Shown: positions 41,751 to 50,792 of the stretch, one piece after another
How the letters are laid out: each line of letters opens with the position of its first letter
Numbering within the stretch: the first letter of the stretch is position 1
Assembly (NCBI RefSeq): GCF_001417735.1
Contig: NZ_BBUZ01000029.1
Span: forward strand, 186,001-250,000
Direction of reading: 5' to 3'
Source of the DNA: Streptomyces sp. NBRC 110028
GTDB lineage: Bacteria; Actinomycetota; Actinomycetes; Streptomycetales; Streptomycetaceae
Length of the DNA: 64,000 nucleotides
The notes under the pieces: model-generated
What the model was told of the DNA's origin: nothing
Database searches by the model: none
The model's input: only the letters and a program-made list of their open reading frames with translations
Program-made: the position numbers and the translations under genes

Positions 41751-43562
41751 ATGCTCTCGCCCCGTACCACCCCCACCCGCGACGTCGTCGGCCTCGATGG
41801 CCTGTGGCGGTTCGCTCTCGGCACCCGGACCGGCGCCACCCCGTGGGCGTCGCGGCTCGTCCCGCCGCTCGAAGTCCCCGTGCCCGCCAGCTACAACGAC
41901 CTGTTCGTGGACCCGGAGATCCGTGACCACGTCGGCACGGTCTGGTACCAGCGCGACGTGCGCGTCCCGCGCGGCTGGACCGGTGAGCGCTTGGTCCTGC
42001 GCTTCGGCTCCGTCACCCATGCCGCGCAGGTCTACGTGGACGATCAGCTCGTGGCCGAGCACACCGGCGGCTACACACCGTTCGAGGCGGACCTGACCGG
42101 CATCGTCGAGCCCGGCGCCGCGTTCCGGCTGACGGTCGGCGTCGACAATCGGCTGACGAACGTGACCATCCCGCCCGGCACCGTCACGACCGGCCCCGAC
42201 GGCCGCGAACGTCAGTCGTATCTGCACGACTTCTACAACTACGCGGGCATCGCCCGCCCGGTCCGCCTGTACAGCACGCCGACGACCTACATCGAGGACG
42301 TCACCGTCGTCACCGGACGGGACGGCGCGGCCGGTACCGTCGACTATCTCGTGGGGACCGCCGGCGCGCACGCCGAGGCGGTCGCCGTGCGGGTGCGCGC
42401 GGTGGACGAGGCCGGCCGGACCGTTGCGGAGGGTGAAGGCCCGGAAGGCGTCCTGCGCGTCGAGGACGTCACGCTCTGGCAGCCGGGCGCGGCCTACCTC
42501 TACGACCTCGTCGTAGAACTGGCCGTGGACGGCGAGACCTTCGACAGCTACACCCAGCCCTTCGGGGTCCGTACTGTCGAGGTGCGCGGCAGCGACTTCC
42601 TCATCAACGGGGAGCCGTTCTACTTCACCGGCTTCGGCAAACACGAGGACACCCCCGTCCGGGGCAAGGGCCACGACGACGCCTACCTCGTCCACGACTT
42701 CCAGCTCATGCAGTGGACCGGCGCCAACTCCTTCCGCACCTCCCACTACCCCTACGCCGAAGAGGTCCTGGACTTCGCCGACCGGCACGGCATCGTTGTC
42801 ATCGACGAGACCGCCGCCGTCGGCCTCAACCTGGGCGTCCAGGGCGGGCTGACCGGTGTGCCCCCGACCCCGACCTTCGCGCCGGAGAACTTCGGCGGGA
42901 CCACGCGGGACGTCCACGCCCAGCACCTGAGAGAACTGATCGAACGGGACAAGAACCACCCGAGCGTGGTGATGTGGTGCCTCGCCAACGAGCCCGCCTC
43001 CAACGAGGACGGCGCGCGCGAGTACTTCGAGCCGCTGGTCGAACTGGCTCGCAAGCTCGACCCGACCCGCCCCCTCACTTACGCCGCCGTCATGTTCGCG
43101 ACCCCGCAGAACGACCAGATCGGCGACCTGTTCGACGTCCTGAGCATCAACCGCTACTACGGCTGGTACCTGTTCACGGGCGACCTCGCGACCGCCGAAG
43201 GGTATCTGGAGCAGGACCTGCGCGGGTGGGTCCAGCGCTTCGGCAAGCCGGTCATGATGTCCGAGTACGGCGCCGACACCCAGCCCGGTCTGCACTCCGT
43301 CTGGGACGCACCGTGGAGCGAGGAGTACCAGGGCGACTTCCTCGCCACGTACCACCGTGTCTTCGACCGCATCCCCGAGTTCGTCGGCGAGCACGTGTGG
43401 AACTTCGCCGACTTCCAGACCTCGCCCGGCATCCACCGTGTCGACGGCAACAAGAAGGGAGTGTTCACCCGCGACCGAAAGCCCAAGTCCGCCGCGTTCG
43501 CCCTGCGCCGACGCTGGCGCGGACTGGACGGCCGCAAGCCGGGCCAGGCCGCGGCCGGCTGA
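41751..43562 (+). CDS. uidA: GH2 family beta-glucuronidase
   Basis: A 603-residue cytoplasmic GH2 enzyme, identical in length to E. coli GusA. The layout is a sugar-binding jelly roll, an Ig-like domain and a (beta/alpha)8 barrel. The acid/base is Glu414 in CLANEPASNEDG and the nucleophile Glu505 in SEYGAD, one residue off the E. coli Glu413/Glu504. The C-terminal NKKGVFTRDRKPKSAAF segment carries the N-x-K motif that recognises the glucuronate carboxylate, supporting glucuronidase over galactosidase. ATG 41751 lies 51 bases after the SDR. Flanking GH1 and GH78 genes point to stripping of plant glycosides or glucuronides. Confidence 0.93.
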   Translation: MLSPRTTPTRDVVGLDGLWRFALGTRTGATPWASRLVPPLEVPVPASYNDLFVDPEIRDHVGTVWYQRDVRVPRGWTGERLVLRFGSVTHAAQVYVDDQLVAEHTGGYTPFEADLTGIVEPGAAFRLTVGVDNRLTNVTIPPGTVTTGPDGRERQSYLHDFYNYAGIARPVRLYSTPTTYIEDVTVVTGRDGAAGTVDYLVGTAGAHAEAVAVRVRAVDEAGRTVAEGEGPEGVLRVEDVTLWQPGAAYLYDLVVELAVDGETFDSYTQPFGVRTVEVRGSDFLINGEPFYFTGFGKHEDTPVRGKGHDDAYLVHDFQLMQWTGANSFRTSHYPYAEEVLDFADRHGIVVIDETAAVGLNLGVQGGLTGVPPTPTFAPENFGGTTRDVHAQHLRELIERDKNHPSVVMWCLANEPASNEDGAREYFEPLVELARKLDPTRPLTYAAVMFATPQNDQIGDLFDVLSINRYYGWYLFTGDLATAEGYLEQDLRGWVQRFGKPVMMSEYGADTQPGLHSVWDAPWSEEYQGDFLATYHRVFDRIPEFVGEHVWNFADFQTSPGIHRVDGNKKGVFTRDRKPKSAAFALRRRWRGLDGRKPGQAAAG

Positions 43563-43715
43563 CGACCGCGCCAGTCCGAAGGGCGCCGACTCATCGTTGG
43601 CGTGATGACGGCAAGGGCCGGCCCGTGCTCCCACCCCGTCGCTCCCGATGGCGCACTGCAGGTCGGCCCCGGCACCGTCCGCCGAGCCTTGCAGTCATGT
43701 GACAAAGGAGTCCTC

Positions 43716-45104
43716 ATGCCTCACGACGACCGGGACGTCAGCGCGGCAGTTCCTTCATCGACGGCCTTACCACCGACGGCCTTACCGCCGACGGCCGCAC
43801 CGCAGGACCCGGCCCAGTCCCAGGCTCTCGACAAGCCGTCCGCCACGCCCGAGGTCGAGGCGCCGCCGCTGCGGAAGGTCGGCAAGGGCTACCTCCTGTG
43901 GCTGATGATCGCCAGCTTCGGCAGCTCCCTGGCACTGATGGTCCCGCTCTCCTACTCCCTCGCGGTGCGGATCGACGACCTCGCCTCCGGGCACGATGAG
44001 CGACTCGGGTACGTCACCGGATCCGCCCAGGTCGTCTACCTCGTCCTGAGCCCCCTGATCGGCCTCTGGAGCGACCGCACACGTTCCCGGCTCGGCCGCC
44101 GCACACCCTTCATGTTCGGCGGTGCCCTGCTCGGCACCGCCGCGCTCGTCGGGGTCGCCCTCGCGCCGTCGGTCCTCCTGCTGGGCCTCGCGTGGGTGAT
44201 CGGCATGATCGGCTGGTCGACGGCCGGGCAGGCGATCCAGAACATCCAAGCGGACCGGGTACCCGACGAACAGCGGGGCCGGATCTCCGCCCTGACCAGC
44301 GTCATGACCCAGATCGCCCCGGTGATCGGCATCGGCCTCGCGTACGCGGTGGCTTCCAGCACCTTCCTGGTGTTCCTGGTCCCGGGCGTCCTGGGTGCCG
44401 CCCTGGTGGTCCTCTTCCCCGTGCTCAAGCCCGAGGGCGACTCCCGCTCGCTGGTGCACACCAGCGGGGTGACGTTGAAGGGCATGGTCGCCAGCTACGG
44501 GTTCAACCCGCGCAAGTATCCGGACTTCGGCTGGAACTGGCTCGGCCGCTTCGTCTTCTTCATGGGCCTGTACTTCAACACTACCTTCGGCACATTCTTC
44601 TACGCGCAGCGGCTCGACCTGCCGGTCAAGGAGGTCGCCGGGATCGTGGCGGTCATCGGGACCATCGGCGTGGTGGCCGCGGCGGGCGGCGCCATCGGCG
44701 GCGGCTTCCTGTCCGACAAGCTCGGCCGTCGCAAGCTGTTCGCCCTGATCGGCTCCTCGGTGTTCGTGGCCGGGGCCGTCACCGAGGCGTTCGCCCGCTC
44801 ACTGCCCCAGCTGGTCGTCGGAGCGGTGCTCATGCAGTTCGCCATCGCGGTGTTCAGCGCGGTCGACCAGGCGATCGTGTTCGCCGTCCTGCCGGACCGG
44901 GCCGAGGCCGGCCGCTACCTCGCCGTTGTCGGCTTCGCGCAGAAGATTCCCAGCGCCGTCGCCCCGCTGATCGCACCGCTCGTCATCACCCTGGGGGTCG
45001 GCCCCGGCGGCGAGAAGAACTACACCCAGCTCTATCTGCTCGGCGCGGTTCTGGCCCTGGTCGGTGGCCTGATCGTCAAGTTCAAGATCAGGTCGGTCCG
45101 ATAG
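43716..45104 (+). CDS. MFS transporter in the glycosidase cluster
   Basis: A 462-residue MFS protein with 12 hydrophobic segments after a Pro/Ala-rich cytoplasmic N-terminus of about 55 residues. The loop 2-3 motif appears as WSDRTRSRLGRRTPFM, as in many glycoside or disaccharide carriers, and the loop 8-9 copy as LSDKLGRRKLFAL. ATG 43716 is preceded by AAGGAG with 5-base spacing. Placed between the glucuronidase and rhamnosidase genes, it probably imports the glycoside, as all three hydrolases lack signal peptides. Confidence 0.88.
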   Translation: MPHDDRDVSAAVPSSTALPPTALPPTAAPQDPAQSQALDKPSATPEVEAPPLRKVGKGYLLWLMIASFGSSLALMVPLSYSLAVRIDDLASGHDERLGYVTGSAQVVYLVLSPLIGLWSDRTRSRLGRRTPFMFGGALLGTAALVGVALAPSVLLLGLAWVIGMIGWSTAGQAIQNIQADRVPDEQRGRISALTSVMTQIAPVIGIGLAYAVASSTFLVFLVPGVLGAALVVLFPVLKPEGDSRSLVHTSGVTLKGMVASYGFNPRKYPDFGWNWLGRFVFFMGLYFNTTFGTFFYAQRLDLPVKEVAGIVAVIGTIGVVAAAGGAIGGGFLSDKLGRRKLFALIGSSVFVAGAVTEAFARSLPQLVVGAVLMQFAIAVFSAVDQAIVFAVLPDRAEAGRYLAVVGFAQKIPSAVAPLIAPLVITLGVGPGGEKNYTQLYLLGAVLALVGGLIVKFKIRSVR

Positions 45105-45166
45105 GTCGCCTCCCGGCCGTCGCCCCGAGAAGCATCCCGTTCCACCGACTTCAGAGAAGGCACAGC

Positions 45167-47830
45167 ATGCGCAACGCACCACACGACCTGGGCATCGACA
45201 GCGGAGGCGACGACTTCCCCGTGTCGGGGCCCGCGCCCAGGCTGTCCTGGAAGCCGCCGTCGGACGCGGCGCACCCGGTGGTGTACGAGGTGCAGTGCAC
45301 CGTCGACGGCGAAACGCGGGCCACCGTGACCACTGCCACCGACGGGCACCGGTTCCTCGCCTGGCCGTGGGCGGCGCTGGACAGCGGTCGCCGGGTGGCC
45401 TGGCGGGTCCGGGCGCTCGGCGCCGGCGGCGGCTCGCCGTGGTCGTGTTGGCACGCGTTCGAGAGCGGTCTGGCCGCCGCTGACTGGCGGGCGCGCTGGA
45501 TCAGTCCCGCCGAGTCCGGCGACGGCGAATACGGCAGGCGGCCCGCGTACGCGCTGTCGACCCGGTTCCAGGTACCGGCCGGGGTGCGCTCGGCACGGCT
45601 GTACGCGACGGCACTCGGGGTGTACGAGGCGTACGTCAACGGTGAGCGGGCCGGTACCGCCGAACTCACGCCGGGGTCCACCTCCTACGACCGTACGCTC
45701 TACGCCCAGGCCTACGACGTCACGGCCGCCGTCGTCACGGGCGACAACCGGATCGCGATCTTGCTGTCCGACGGCTGGTACCGGGGCCAGGTGGGTGCCT
45801 TCCGCCAACCGGCGGGCTGGGGCACGGTTCCCGGCGCGCGGGCTGAGCTGCACCTCGTGCACGAGGACGGCACACGGCAGGTCGTCCGTACCGACGGGAC
45901 GTGGACGAGCGCGGAGTCGGCCATCACCCGGGCCGATCTCATGGACGGGCAGACCACCGACTTCCGCGTCGGGCCGGGCAGCGGACAGCCCGTCCTGGTG
46001 GACCAGGTCGAGGCACCCCCGATCGCCTGGTCGTCGGCACCGCCGGTGCGGGTCGTGGAGTCGCGCCCCGCACAGTCGGTCCAGCAGCTCGAGGACGGGC
46101 TCTGGATCGCCGACTTCGGGCAGAACGCCTCCGGCTGGATCTCCCTGAGCGACCTCGGCCCGGCCGGCATCCGTACCGTCATCGACTACGGAGAACACGT
46201 CGGCGCCGACGGTGATCTGACAACCACCCACCTGGACGCGACTCGGCCGGGACAGGCGCCGATTCCCTTCGTCCAGCGCGACGAGACCGTGTCCGCGGGC
46301 CACGGCGAGACGTTCGAGCCGCGCCACACCGTGCACGGCTTCCGTTACGCCCGTGTCCGCCGCGACGGCGCCCCGCTCGACCCGGCGAGTCTCGTCATGC
46401 GGGTCGTCCACTCCGACCTGCGCCGCACCGGTACCTTCAGCTGCGGCCACCAAGACCTCGACCGCCTTCACGACATCGCCGAGTGGAGTTTTCGCGGCAA
46501 CGCCGTCGACGTGCCCACCGACTGTCCGACCCGCGAACGCCTCGCCTGGACCGGCGACTACCAGGTCTTCGCCCCCACCGCCACGCGCCTGTACGACGTC
46601 CTCGGCTTCAGCCGCAAATGGCTCCGCTCCGTCCGCGACGACCAGCTGCCCGACGGCCGGATCGCCAACTTCTCGCCCGACGGACGCCGTATCAAACACC
46701 ACCTCGACGACCAGTTCGCCATGATGACCGGCTCCGCCGGCTGGGGCGACGCGATCGTCGCCGTCCCCTGGGAGCTGTACCAGTCCTACGGCGACCGGGA
46801 GGTACTCGCCGAGAGCTGGGAGGCGATGGTGGGCTGGGTGGAGTGGGCGCTCACGACCGCCCGCACCGCCCGCCACCCGTCCCGGATCGAAAGCTCGACG
46901 GAGCCGCTGCCGCACGAACAGTACCTCTGGGACGGCTCCTTCCACTGGGGCGAGTGGGCCGAACCGAAGGCCAAAGCGGCCGACGGCACCCGTATCGACC
47001 CCGTCCAGGCCGACCCCGTCGCCTGGTTCATGGCCGACAAGGGCGAGATCGGCACGGCGTTCCTGTACCGCTCGACGGTGACCCTGGCCCGCGTCGCGCG
47101 GGTGCTGGGCCGCGGTGAGGACGCGGCTCGCTACGCCGCGATCGCCGAGCGGATACGCGATGCCTGGCGCACCGAGTTCCTCTCGCCCGACGGATGCACC
47201 ACCGGCGACACCCAGGCCGGTTATGTGCGCGCGTTGTCTCTCGAGCTCGTCCCCGACGAGCTGCGCGAGGCCGCCGCCACGCGGCTGGTCGAGCTGATCC
47301 GCGCGGCCGGTACCCACCTCACCACCGGCTTCCTCGCGACCGGCGATCTGCTTCCCGTCCTCGCCGACACCGGACACGCCGACGTCGCCTACGAGTTGCT
47401 CCTCCAGCGCACCGCGCCCTCCTGGCTGTACATGCTCGACCGGGGTGCGACCACCATCTGGGAGGACTGGGAGGGCGTCGACGACGCCGGCACCGCCCAC
47501 GACTCCCTCAACCACTACAGCAAGGGCGCGGTGGTCCGCTTCCTGTACACCCATATCCTGGGACTGCGCCAGCGCCCGGGGTCGATCGCCTGGGAGTCTT
47601 TCGAGGTCGCGCCCGTCCCGCACCCGGCCGTGGGGTGGGCACGGGGCACCCACGAGTCCCCACAGGGGACGATCGCCGTCGAGTGGCGCATGACGGACGA
47701 CCTGTTCACCGTCACGGTGGACGTCCCACCGGCCACCACCGCACGCATCGTCTTTCCCGACGGCACGATCGTGGAGCACGTCTCCTGCGGCAGGTTCAGC
47801 GCCACCCGCCGCATGGGGGAGGGGAGTTGA
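45167..47830 (+). CDS. GH78 family alpha-L-rhamnosidase
   Basis: An 887-residue enzyme with the GH78 layout: Ig-like N-terminal domain, carbohydrate-binding region (about residues 130-400), (alpha/alpha)6 barrel and a C-terminal beta domain. Conserved catalytic segments are DCPTRERLAWTGD (Asp452, Glu457) and TTIWEDWEG (general base candidate Glu766). No signal peptide is present, so rhamnosides are hydrolysed inside the cell after uptake. ATG 45167 follows GAAGG. Alpha-L-rhamnosidases act on flavonoid rutinosides and neohesperidosides and on plant cell-wall or saponin glycosides. It ends the glycosidase block. Confidence 0.92.
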   Translation: MRNAPHDLGIDSGGDDFPVSGPAPRLSWKPPSDAAHPVVYEVQCTVDGETRATVTTATDGHRFLAWPWAALDSGRRVAWRVRALGAGGGSPWSCWHAFESGLAAADWRARWISPAESGDGEYGRRPAYALSTRFQVPAGVRSARLYATALGVYEAYVNGERAGTAELTPGSTSYDRTLYAQAYDVTAAVVTGDNRIAILLSDGWYRGQVGAFRQPAGWGTVPGARAELHLVHEDGTRQVVRTDGTWTSAESAITRADLMDGQTTDFRVGPGSGQPVLVDQVEAPPIAWSSAPPVRVVESRPAQSVQQLEDGLWIADFGQNASGWISLSDLGPAGIRTVIDYGEHVGADGDLTTTHLDATRPGQAPIPFVQRDETVSAGHGETFEPRHTVHGFRYARVRRDGAPLDPASLVMRVVHSDLRRTGTFSCGHQDLDRLHDIAEWSFRGNAVDVPTDCPTRERLAWTGDYQVFAPTATRLYDVLGFSRKWLRSVRDDQLPDGRIANFSPDGRRIKHHLDDQFAMMTGSAGWGDAIVAVPWELYQSYGDREVLAESWEAMVGWVEWALTTARTARHPSRIESSTEPLPHEQYLWDGSFHWGEWAEPKAKAADGTRIDPVQADPVAWFMADKGEIGTAFLYRSTVTLARVARVLGRGEDAARYAAIAERIRDAWRTEFLSPDGCTTGDTQAGYVRALSLELVPDELREAAATRLVELIRAAGTHLTTGFLATGDLLPVLADTGHADVAYELLLQRTAPSWLYMLDRGATTIWEDWEGVDDAGTAHDSLNHYSKGAVVRFLYTHILGLRQRPGSIAWESFEVAPVPHPAVGWARGTHESPQGTIAVEWRMTDDLFTVTVDVPPATTARIVFPDGTIVEHVSCGRFSATRRMGEGS

Positions 47831-47842
47831 GACGGCGCGAGA

Positions 47843-47892
47843 GAGATGGCCGCCGGCGGTCCGCCCTTCTGGCGTTACTGGGCGGCCATCTC
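47843..47892. terminator. Bidirectional hairpin between the rhamnosidase gene and the convergent dioxygenase operon
   Basis: GAGATGGCCGCC (47843-47854) pairs perfectly with GGCGGCCATCTC (47881-47892) across a 26-base loop that can itself pair further. It sits between two convergent operons and can terminate both. Confidence 0.65.
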
Positions 47893-48041
47893 CCGTGCCC
47901 CGGTGGTCCGAGCCTGTCAGACCTTCGCTCTCACGACGGCCCAGCAGAACGCGGCGACGCAAAGCGCCGGTGGCGAGTGTGAAACGACCCGCTTCGCGTT
48001 CGCGGCGGCAACTGCCTCCTCGGTCGGAGCGACAGGGACGG

Positions 48042-48980
48042 TCATACGCCCGCGGGGGCGAGAACGATGTCGAAGCGCACCCGGCTCCACGTGCCGTCGA
48101 TGACGCGGCCGTCGGGTGTCGGAGTGCCACCGGGCTGCCGCTCGAACCGTTTGATGAGTGAGTCCTTCACGCCGAAGACGGTGTCCTGGCGGCCGATCGG
48201 GTCGCCCTCGGGGAAGATGTGGGTCACCAGAGTGCGCGCCCCTTGGTGGGAGACCATGAAGTGCAGGTGGGCGGCGCGCAGCGGTGAGCGGCCGACCGCG
48301 TCGAGCATCTTGCCGACGGGTCCGTCGTCGGGGATGGGGTACGGCGTGGGGGTGAGGCCCCAGAAGCGGTAGCCGCCATCGGCCGCGGAGAAGAGGTGCG
48401 CCCGGCCGGCGCGCTTGCCGGCGTCGTACTGCACGTCGTAGAACCCGTCCTCGTCGGCCTCCCAGACCTCGATCCGCGCGCCGGCGAGCGGTTTGCCGTC
48501 GGTGTCGGTGACGGTGCCCTCGACCCAGCAGGGCTCGCCGGGAGCACCGAAGGCCATGTCTTCGCCGAGCTCGATCCCCGGGGAGCCCTCGACGAAGAAC
48601 GGCCCGAAGACGGTCGCCTCGGTGGCGCCCTTGTAGGCCTGGTTGTTGACGTTGATCGTCTGCATGCTCGCGCCGAGGGTGTCGGACAGCAGGATGAACT
48701 CCTGCCGGACGTCGTCGGTGATGTGGCCGGCCCTGGTGAGGAAGTCGATCGCCGCCCCCCACTCGTCCTCGGTCAGCCGGGCCTCGCGGATGAAGGAGTG
48801 CAGGTGCTTGACCAGACACACCATGAGCTCCTTCAGCCTCGGGTCCTCGCAGGCGTCGAAGGAGCCCACGACGCTGTCGACGAGCCGTTGCTCGACCGCC
48901 TGCTGCTCGGGCGACACCTCCCGGTGAATCGTGCCGTGGTCACCGGGCCGGGCCGAGCCGGGGTTGACGTAGGTAGCCAT
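48042..48980 (-). CDS. Hydroxyquinol 1,2-dioxygenase (intradiol)
   Basis: Cleaves hydroxyquinol (1,2,4-trihydroxybenzene) between the two adjacent hydroxyls to maleylacetate. The 312-residue non-haem Fe(III) enzyme has ligands Tyr181 (DGFYDVQ), Tyr214 (PTPYPIP), His238 and His240 (AAHLHF); their spacing (33, 24, 2) is the same as in the characterised Nocardioides simplex enzyme. An N-terminal helical dimerisation domain precedes. ATG 48980 follows GGAGG at 5 bases. Directly upstream is the maleylacetate reductase gene, the next step, which strongly supports the hydroxyquinol assignment over catechol. Confidence 0.93.
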   Translation of the reverse strand: MATYVNPGSARPGDHGTIHREVSPEQQAVEQRLVDSVVGSFDACEDPRLKELMVCLVKHLHSFIREARLTEDEWGAAIDFLTRAGHITDDVRQEFILLSDTLGASMQTINVNNQAYKGATEATVFGPFFVEGSPGIELGEDMAFGAPGEPCWVEGTVTDTDGKPLAGARIEVWEADEDGFYDVQYDAGKRAGRAHLFSAADGGYRFWGLTPTPYPIPDDGPVGKMLDAVGRSPLRAAHLHFMVSHQGARTLVTHIFPEGDPIGRQDTVFGVKDSLIKRFERQPGGTPTPDGRVIDGTWSRVRFDIVLAPAGV

Positions 48981-48991
48981 GACGGCCTCCT

Positions 48992-50053
48992 TCAGGTGAT
49001 CGGGTCGCCGGCCCACGCCGCTTCCAGCAGCGCGGTCAGGCTCTCATCGGTGACGGGGGCGGGATTGTTGGCCGGGATCGCCTTCATGATCGGATCCACC
49101 GCCCTGGCGATGCCCTCCTCGGGCATGCCGTAGTCGCGCAGCGCCCTCGGCGCGTCCAGCACCTGGCGCAGGGCGGCCAGGCCGGCGCTCGCCGCGCGGG
49201 TGCGGAAGACCGCGCCGAACGCCTGGGCGATACGCGCCTCCGCCTCCGGGGCGTGCGGGGCGTTGAAGGCCAGCACGTAGGGCAGCACGACCGCGTGGGT
49301 CTGTGCGTGCGGGAGGTTGAACATGCCGCCGAGGACGTGGCACATCTTGTGATGCATCCCGGAGCCGGCCGAGGCGAACGCGACAGCGGCGAGGTAGGCG
49401 CCGTACAGCGTCTGCTCGATGCCCTCGACGCCCGTCGAGTCTTCGGCCACCGCCGGCAGGCCGGTCGCCAGACCGCGGATGCCCTCCTGCGCCAGTGCCC
49501 GGTCGATCGGGTCGGTCCGTGGTCCCCACATCGAGTCCACGCAGTGCGCCATCGCGTTCAGTCCGCTGGCCACGGTCATCTCGCCGGGCAACGTGGTCAG
49601 CAGGCCGGCGTCGTACACGACCGACGCGGGCAGCACCTTGTCGTCCGCACCGGTTCTCTTGGTCTCACCCTCGGTCAGGCCCCACACATTGGTCGCCTCC
49701 GAGCCGGCGTACGTGGTGGGCACCGCGACGATCGGCAGCCCGGTGGTCATCGCCACTGCCTTGGCCAGACCCGTGGTCGAGCCGCCGCCGACGCTGACCA
49801 GGATGTCCGCGCCGGCCGCCGCCTGACGGGCTCGTCGCGCGACCTCGACCGGTACGTGCATCACGACCTCCTCGTGACGCACCACGACCGGGATCTCCTC
49901 GGCGATCGGGTCGGCCAGTTCCTTCTCGCGGTCCGACGCGATCAGCATGACCTTGGAACCGCCGAGTGCCTCGACCTCCGCTGCCACCGCGACGGGCGAC
50001 TCCCCGGCCGCGAACACCACCCTCTGGGGAAGGGTCTCGTGTGTGAACCTCAT
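48992..50053 (-). CDS. Maleylacetate reductase
   Basis: NADH-dependent reduction of maleylacetate to 3-oxoadipate. The 353-residue iron-type alcohol dehydrogenase-fold protein has a GGGST nucleotide motif (VSVGGGSTTGLAKAVA), then VPTTYAGSEATNVWG. The metal-region histidines are in GLNAMAHCVDSMW and GSGMHHKMCHVLGGMFNLPHAQTHAVVLPY. ATG 50053 lies after AGCAGG. It is read in the same operon just before the hydroxyquinol dioxygenase gene (11-base gap). The product, 3-oxoadipate, is the substrate of the CoA-transferase encoded at 59.0-60.4 kb. Confidence 0.93.
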   Translation of the reverse strand: MRFTHETLPQRVVFAAGESPVAVAAEVEALGGSKVMLIASDREKELADPIAEEIPVVVRHEEVVMHVPVEVARRARQAAAGADILVSVGGGSTTGLAKAVAMTTGLPIVAVPTTYAGSEATNVWGLTEGETKRTGADDKVLPASVVYDAGLLTTLPGEMTVASGLNAMAHCVDSMWGPRTDPIDRALAQEGIRGLATGLPAVAEDSTGVEGIEQTLYGAYLAAVAFASAGSGMHHKMCHVLGGMFNLPHAQTHAVVLPYVLAFNAPHAPEAEARIAQAFGAVFRTRAASAGLAALRQVLDAPRALRDYGMPEEGIARAVDPIMKAIPANNPAPVTDESLTALLEAAWAGDPIT

Positions 50054-50110
50054 CGCCTGCTCTTTCGGTAGATTTTCGGCGGGTCGAGTGCAGCCGGGCA
50101 TCGGCCTGCA

Positions 50111-50701
50111 TCAGGTGCCGGTCAGCCATCGCGCGCCTTCGGAGTAGAGCTGCTCGACGGCTGTGCCGGTGAGGCCGGGAAGCCCTTTCCTCACCGTGAA
50201 ACCCGCCTTGGTCTGTACGTAGGCCAAGTGCCGGTAGCCGGTCGGGAACCGGTTCAGGAGCTCGGGATCCAAGGTCATTGAGACAGCGGGGTCGATGACG
50301 TCGAGCCGGTCCTTCTCGTAGATCGGCTGTCGGCGCACGAGGGTCCAGCGCCCCTCATGGCGGGAAAGGAAGTCGTAGAAGCTACCGGTGCAGACGACAT
50401 CGACCTCGACGCCGTCGATGCTCGATCGCTGGTTGATGGTCATCTTCGTCTGAGCGATGGCTCGGTCGCCGACGATGTCCGCGGTGTGGCCACCCAGGAA
50501 ATGGAGAATGCTGACTCCGCTCTCGAAGCCTTCGCGACTGGCCTTGATGAAGTCGGCGGCACTTCCCTGGAACCACGTGGCGCTCATCCAGCCGTCGCGC
50601 GGATGCCAGACCGTGGCGAAGCGCCTCCAGTCCCCGGCATCGCGCCACAGCGCCCAATTCTCGACGAGCTGCCGGATCTCGTGACGGTCGGTCTGAGGCA
50701 T
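50111..50701 (-). CDS. NTF2-fold (SnoaL-like) protein in the dioxygenase operon
   Basis: A 196-residue NTF2-fold protein (RQLVENWALWRDAGDWRRFATVWHP, then GVSILHFLGGH and DFLSRHEGRWTLVRRQPIYEKDRL). Family members are isomerases, dehydratases or the small subunits of ring-hydroxylating oxygenases. Here, 57 bases upstream of the reductase gene and in an operon with a Rieske alpha subunit, a role as an accessory beta-like subunit is a possibility but not demonstrated; the protein is longer than most (beta subunits are about 160-180 residues). Confidence 0.8.
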   Translation of the reverse strand: MPQTDRHEIRQLVENWALWRDAGDWRRFATVWHPRDGWMSATWFQGSAADFIKASREGFESGVSILHFLGGHTADIVGDRAIAQTKMTINQRSSIDGVEVDVVCTGSFYDFLSRHEGRWTLVRRQPIYEKDRLDVIDPAVSMTLDPELLNRFPTGYRHLAYVQTKAGFTVRKGLPGLTGTAVEQLYSEGARWLTGT

Positions 50702-50792
50702 TGTCCGATCTCCGATCCGGTGTCAGGGGAGCAAGACCGGGAGTACGGCGCACGCCGTGTCACGCGCGCCTCACGACCCTCGTCCTGTTTCA

